A stretch of DNA of 64,000 bases, from the NCBI GenBank assembly GCA_949318235.1, contig OX439135.1, positions 21,055,395 through 21,119,394 of the forward strand, in the 5' to 3' direction. How positions within the stretch are numbered: the first letter of the stretch is position 1; each line of letters opens with the position of its first letter. The stretch is from Ecdyonurus torrentis. Its lineage: Eukaryota; Arthropoda; Insecta; Ephemeroptera; Heptageniidae. Under the pieces are notes generated by a model. It saw only the letters and a list, made by a program, of their open reading frames with translations, ran no database searches and had not been told where the DNA came from. Positions 62,855 through 64,000 of this stretch are shown here, in pieces. A program made the translations under genes and the position numbers.

Positions 62855-63330
62855 GAAGACTTGCAAAAGTAGGTTTAGTGAGAAAATAAACAAACTGACA
62901 GCCCAACAATACTAACAAAGTGCTAGCAGACGGCTTTGTGTTCCTGTCTACATTTAACATGCTTTCTTATGGGGATATGAAGCAGCTATAACACAAGTTA
63001 GAATTATTTTTCAATTTTTACTGTAGCTTACTGAGCCTCAAAGCTTTTGTTTTCCTGGATTTCAAGTGATTTGGTTAAAAATTATTTTTTCACCCAATTG
63101 ACTTCAAATCCAAGGAAACAAAAGCTTTGAGGCTCAGTAAGCTACAGTAAAAATTTCAGCTCTGAAAAATAGTTCTAACTCAAGTTATAGCTGCTGCATT
63201 CCACCATAAGAAAGCATGTTAAATGTAGACAGGAACACCAAATCGTCTGCTAGCACTTTGTTAGTATTGTTGGGCTGTCAGTTTGTTTACTTTCTCACTA
63301 AACCTGCTTTTGCAACGTCTTCTATTCTTG
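62855..63330. mobile_element. FB-M, long hairpin with arms of about 210 bp
   Basis: AGAAGACTTGCAAAAGTAGG, TGCTAGCAGACGGCTTTGTG and AGCTTACTGAGCCTCAAAGC on the left are mirrored with few mismatches on the right around about 63090. Confidence 0.85.
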
Positions 63331-63489
63331 AAGAGATCTTAAATTGTTAGATTTTAGTAGAGAGAGAAACTTCCAGTAATGTGTTCATAAGATTAACACA
63401 GCACTTATTTTATATTCTTTAGTTTTTAATTTCAATTCTATTAATGCCATAACTTTATATTTATAAATCAAATAGCACAAAACAAAAAT

Positions 63490-63785
63490 AATGTTAAGGA
63501 TAATAAAACATCCCGATTAGGTAATGAATGGAAGAAAGAGATAGGAGAAACCAGCAAGAGTTATGCCATAGTGAAGAAAGTCCCATAGTTTGGTGAAAAT
63601 CTTGCTAGCACAGCAATAAATGGACTAACAAAGACTCCATTTCTCTTGACGTTAAGTGCTGAAAGATATCCAATATGTGCTAATTTTGTATCTTTGTGCT
63701 AGTGAAATTGTCACCAAGCTATGGGACTCATTTTCACTGTGGTAAGGCCCCTGCTGGGTTTTCCTATCCTTTTCTTTCAAATTTT
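63490..63785. mobile_element. FB-C element, last copy
   Basis: GAGATAGGAGAAACCAGCAA and GAAAGTCCCATAGTTTGGTG pair with TGGTAAGGCCCCTGCTGG and TTCCTATCCTTTTC. The loop has the inner CTCCATTTCTCTTGACG module. Confidence 0.75.
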
Positions 63786-63957
63786 GTCTTTAAGGGAGTA
63801 GGGTACCGACATCGGCCAAAACTTTTATCATCAAAAAAAGCTGAAATTTTGCTTGAGACAATTTCAAATATATAAAAAATTTGGGGGGTCATCGTGCAAA
63901 TTAATTTTATATGATTTTTTTGAAATTTTAAGCCCATATAAGGCCCAATGTTAATTT

Positions 63958-63990
<33 letters not shown>

Positions 63991-64000
63991 GGGACGTTCA
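63786..64000. other. Right-edge sequence, unassigned
   Basis: AAGGGAGTAGGGTACCGACA starts an unfamiliar stretch ending in a T tract; possibly the left end of another repeat. Confidence 0.3.

Overview
The window comes from the nuclear genome of an animal, most likely an AT-rich invertebrate. Genes carry spliceosomal GT-AG introns. They encode typical animal proteins: a G9a/GLP histone methyltransferase, an ITFG2-like KICSTOR subunit, a mitochondrial inner-membrane protease and a Kizuna-like centrosomal protein. Introns and spacers are packed with foldback (inverted-repeat, MITE-like) DNA elements and long A/T homopolymers. I cannot name the species or phylum from the sequence alone.

Layout. 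3-644: the C-terminal part of a MYND-like zinc-finger gene that enters from the left edge. 7432-10508: a longer intronless paralogue of it, broken by a frameshift just before its zinc finger. 13976-24071 (+): a six-exon Kizuna-like gene with one very large exon of Gln/Pro/Asp/Tyr repeats; its last intron holds a 5'-truncated non-LTR retrotransposon inside a foldback element. 24.1-33.9 kb: gene-poor and repeat-rich, including a 2.2 kb element with 16 copies of the palindrome GGACGTCC. 33912-40105 (-): seven-exon ITFG2 and single-exon IMMP2L in the same orientation, only 11 nt apart. 43041-60615 (+): fifteen exons of EHMT (G9a/GLP), covering the Cys-rich, ankyrin, pre-SET and most of the SET domain. 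The last exon or exons lie beyond the right edge.

Repeats. At least a dozen foldback families occur, several in three or more copies, often nested two to four deep. The commonest (called FB-C here) has about 13 copies plus three variants. Others look hAT-like (9-bp target duplication), pogo/Tigger-like (CAGTAAAACC ends) and piggyBac-like (TTAA flanks). One pogo-like insertion is confirmed by an empty sister copy in a tandem duplication.

How the genes relate. There is no obvious pathway cluster. IMMP2L and ITFG2 are packed tightly enough to suggest one dicistronic transcript. IMMP2L and EHMT are divergent and probably share the promoter region 40106-40660. The most unusual material is the layered foldback landscape, the GGACGTCC-array element, the ATTCCAAT-array element with possible captured exons, and the patchy divergence of the two MYND paralogues.
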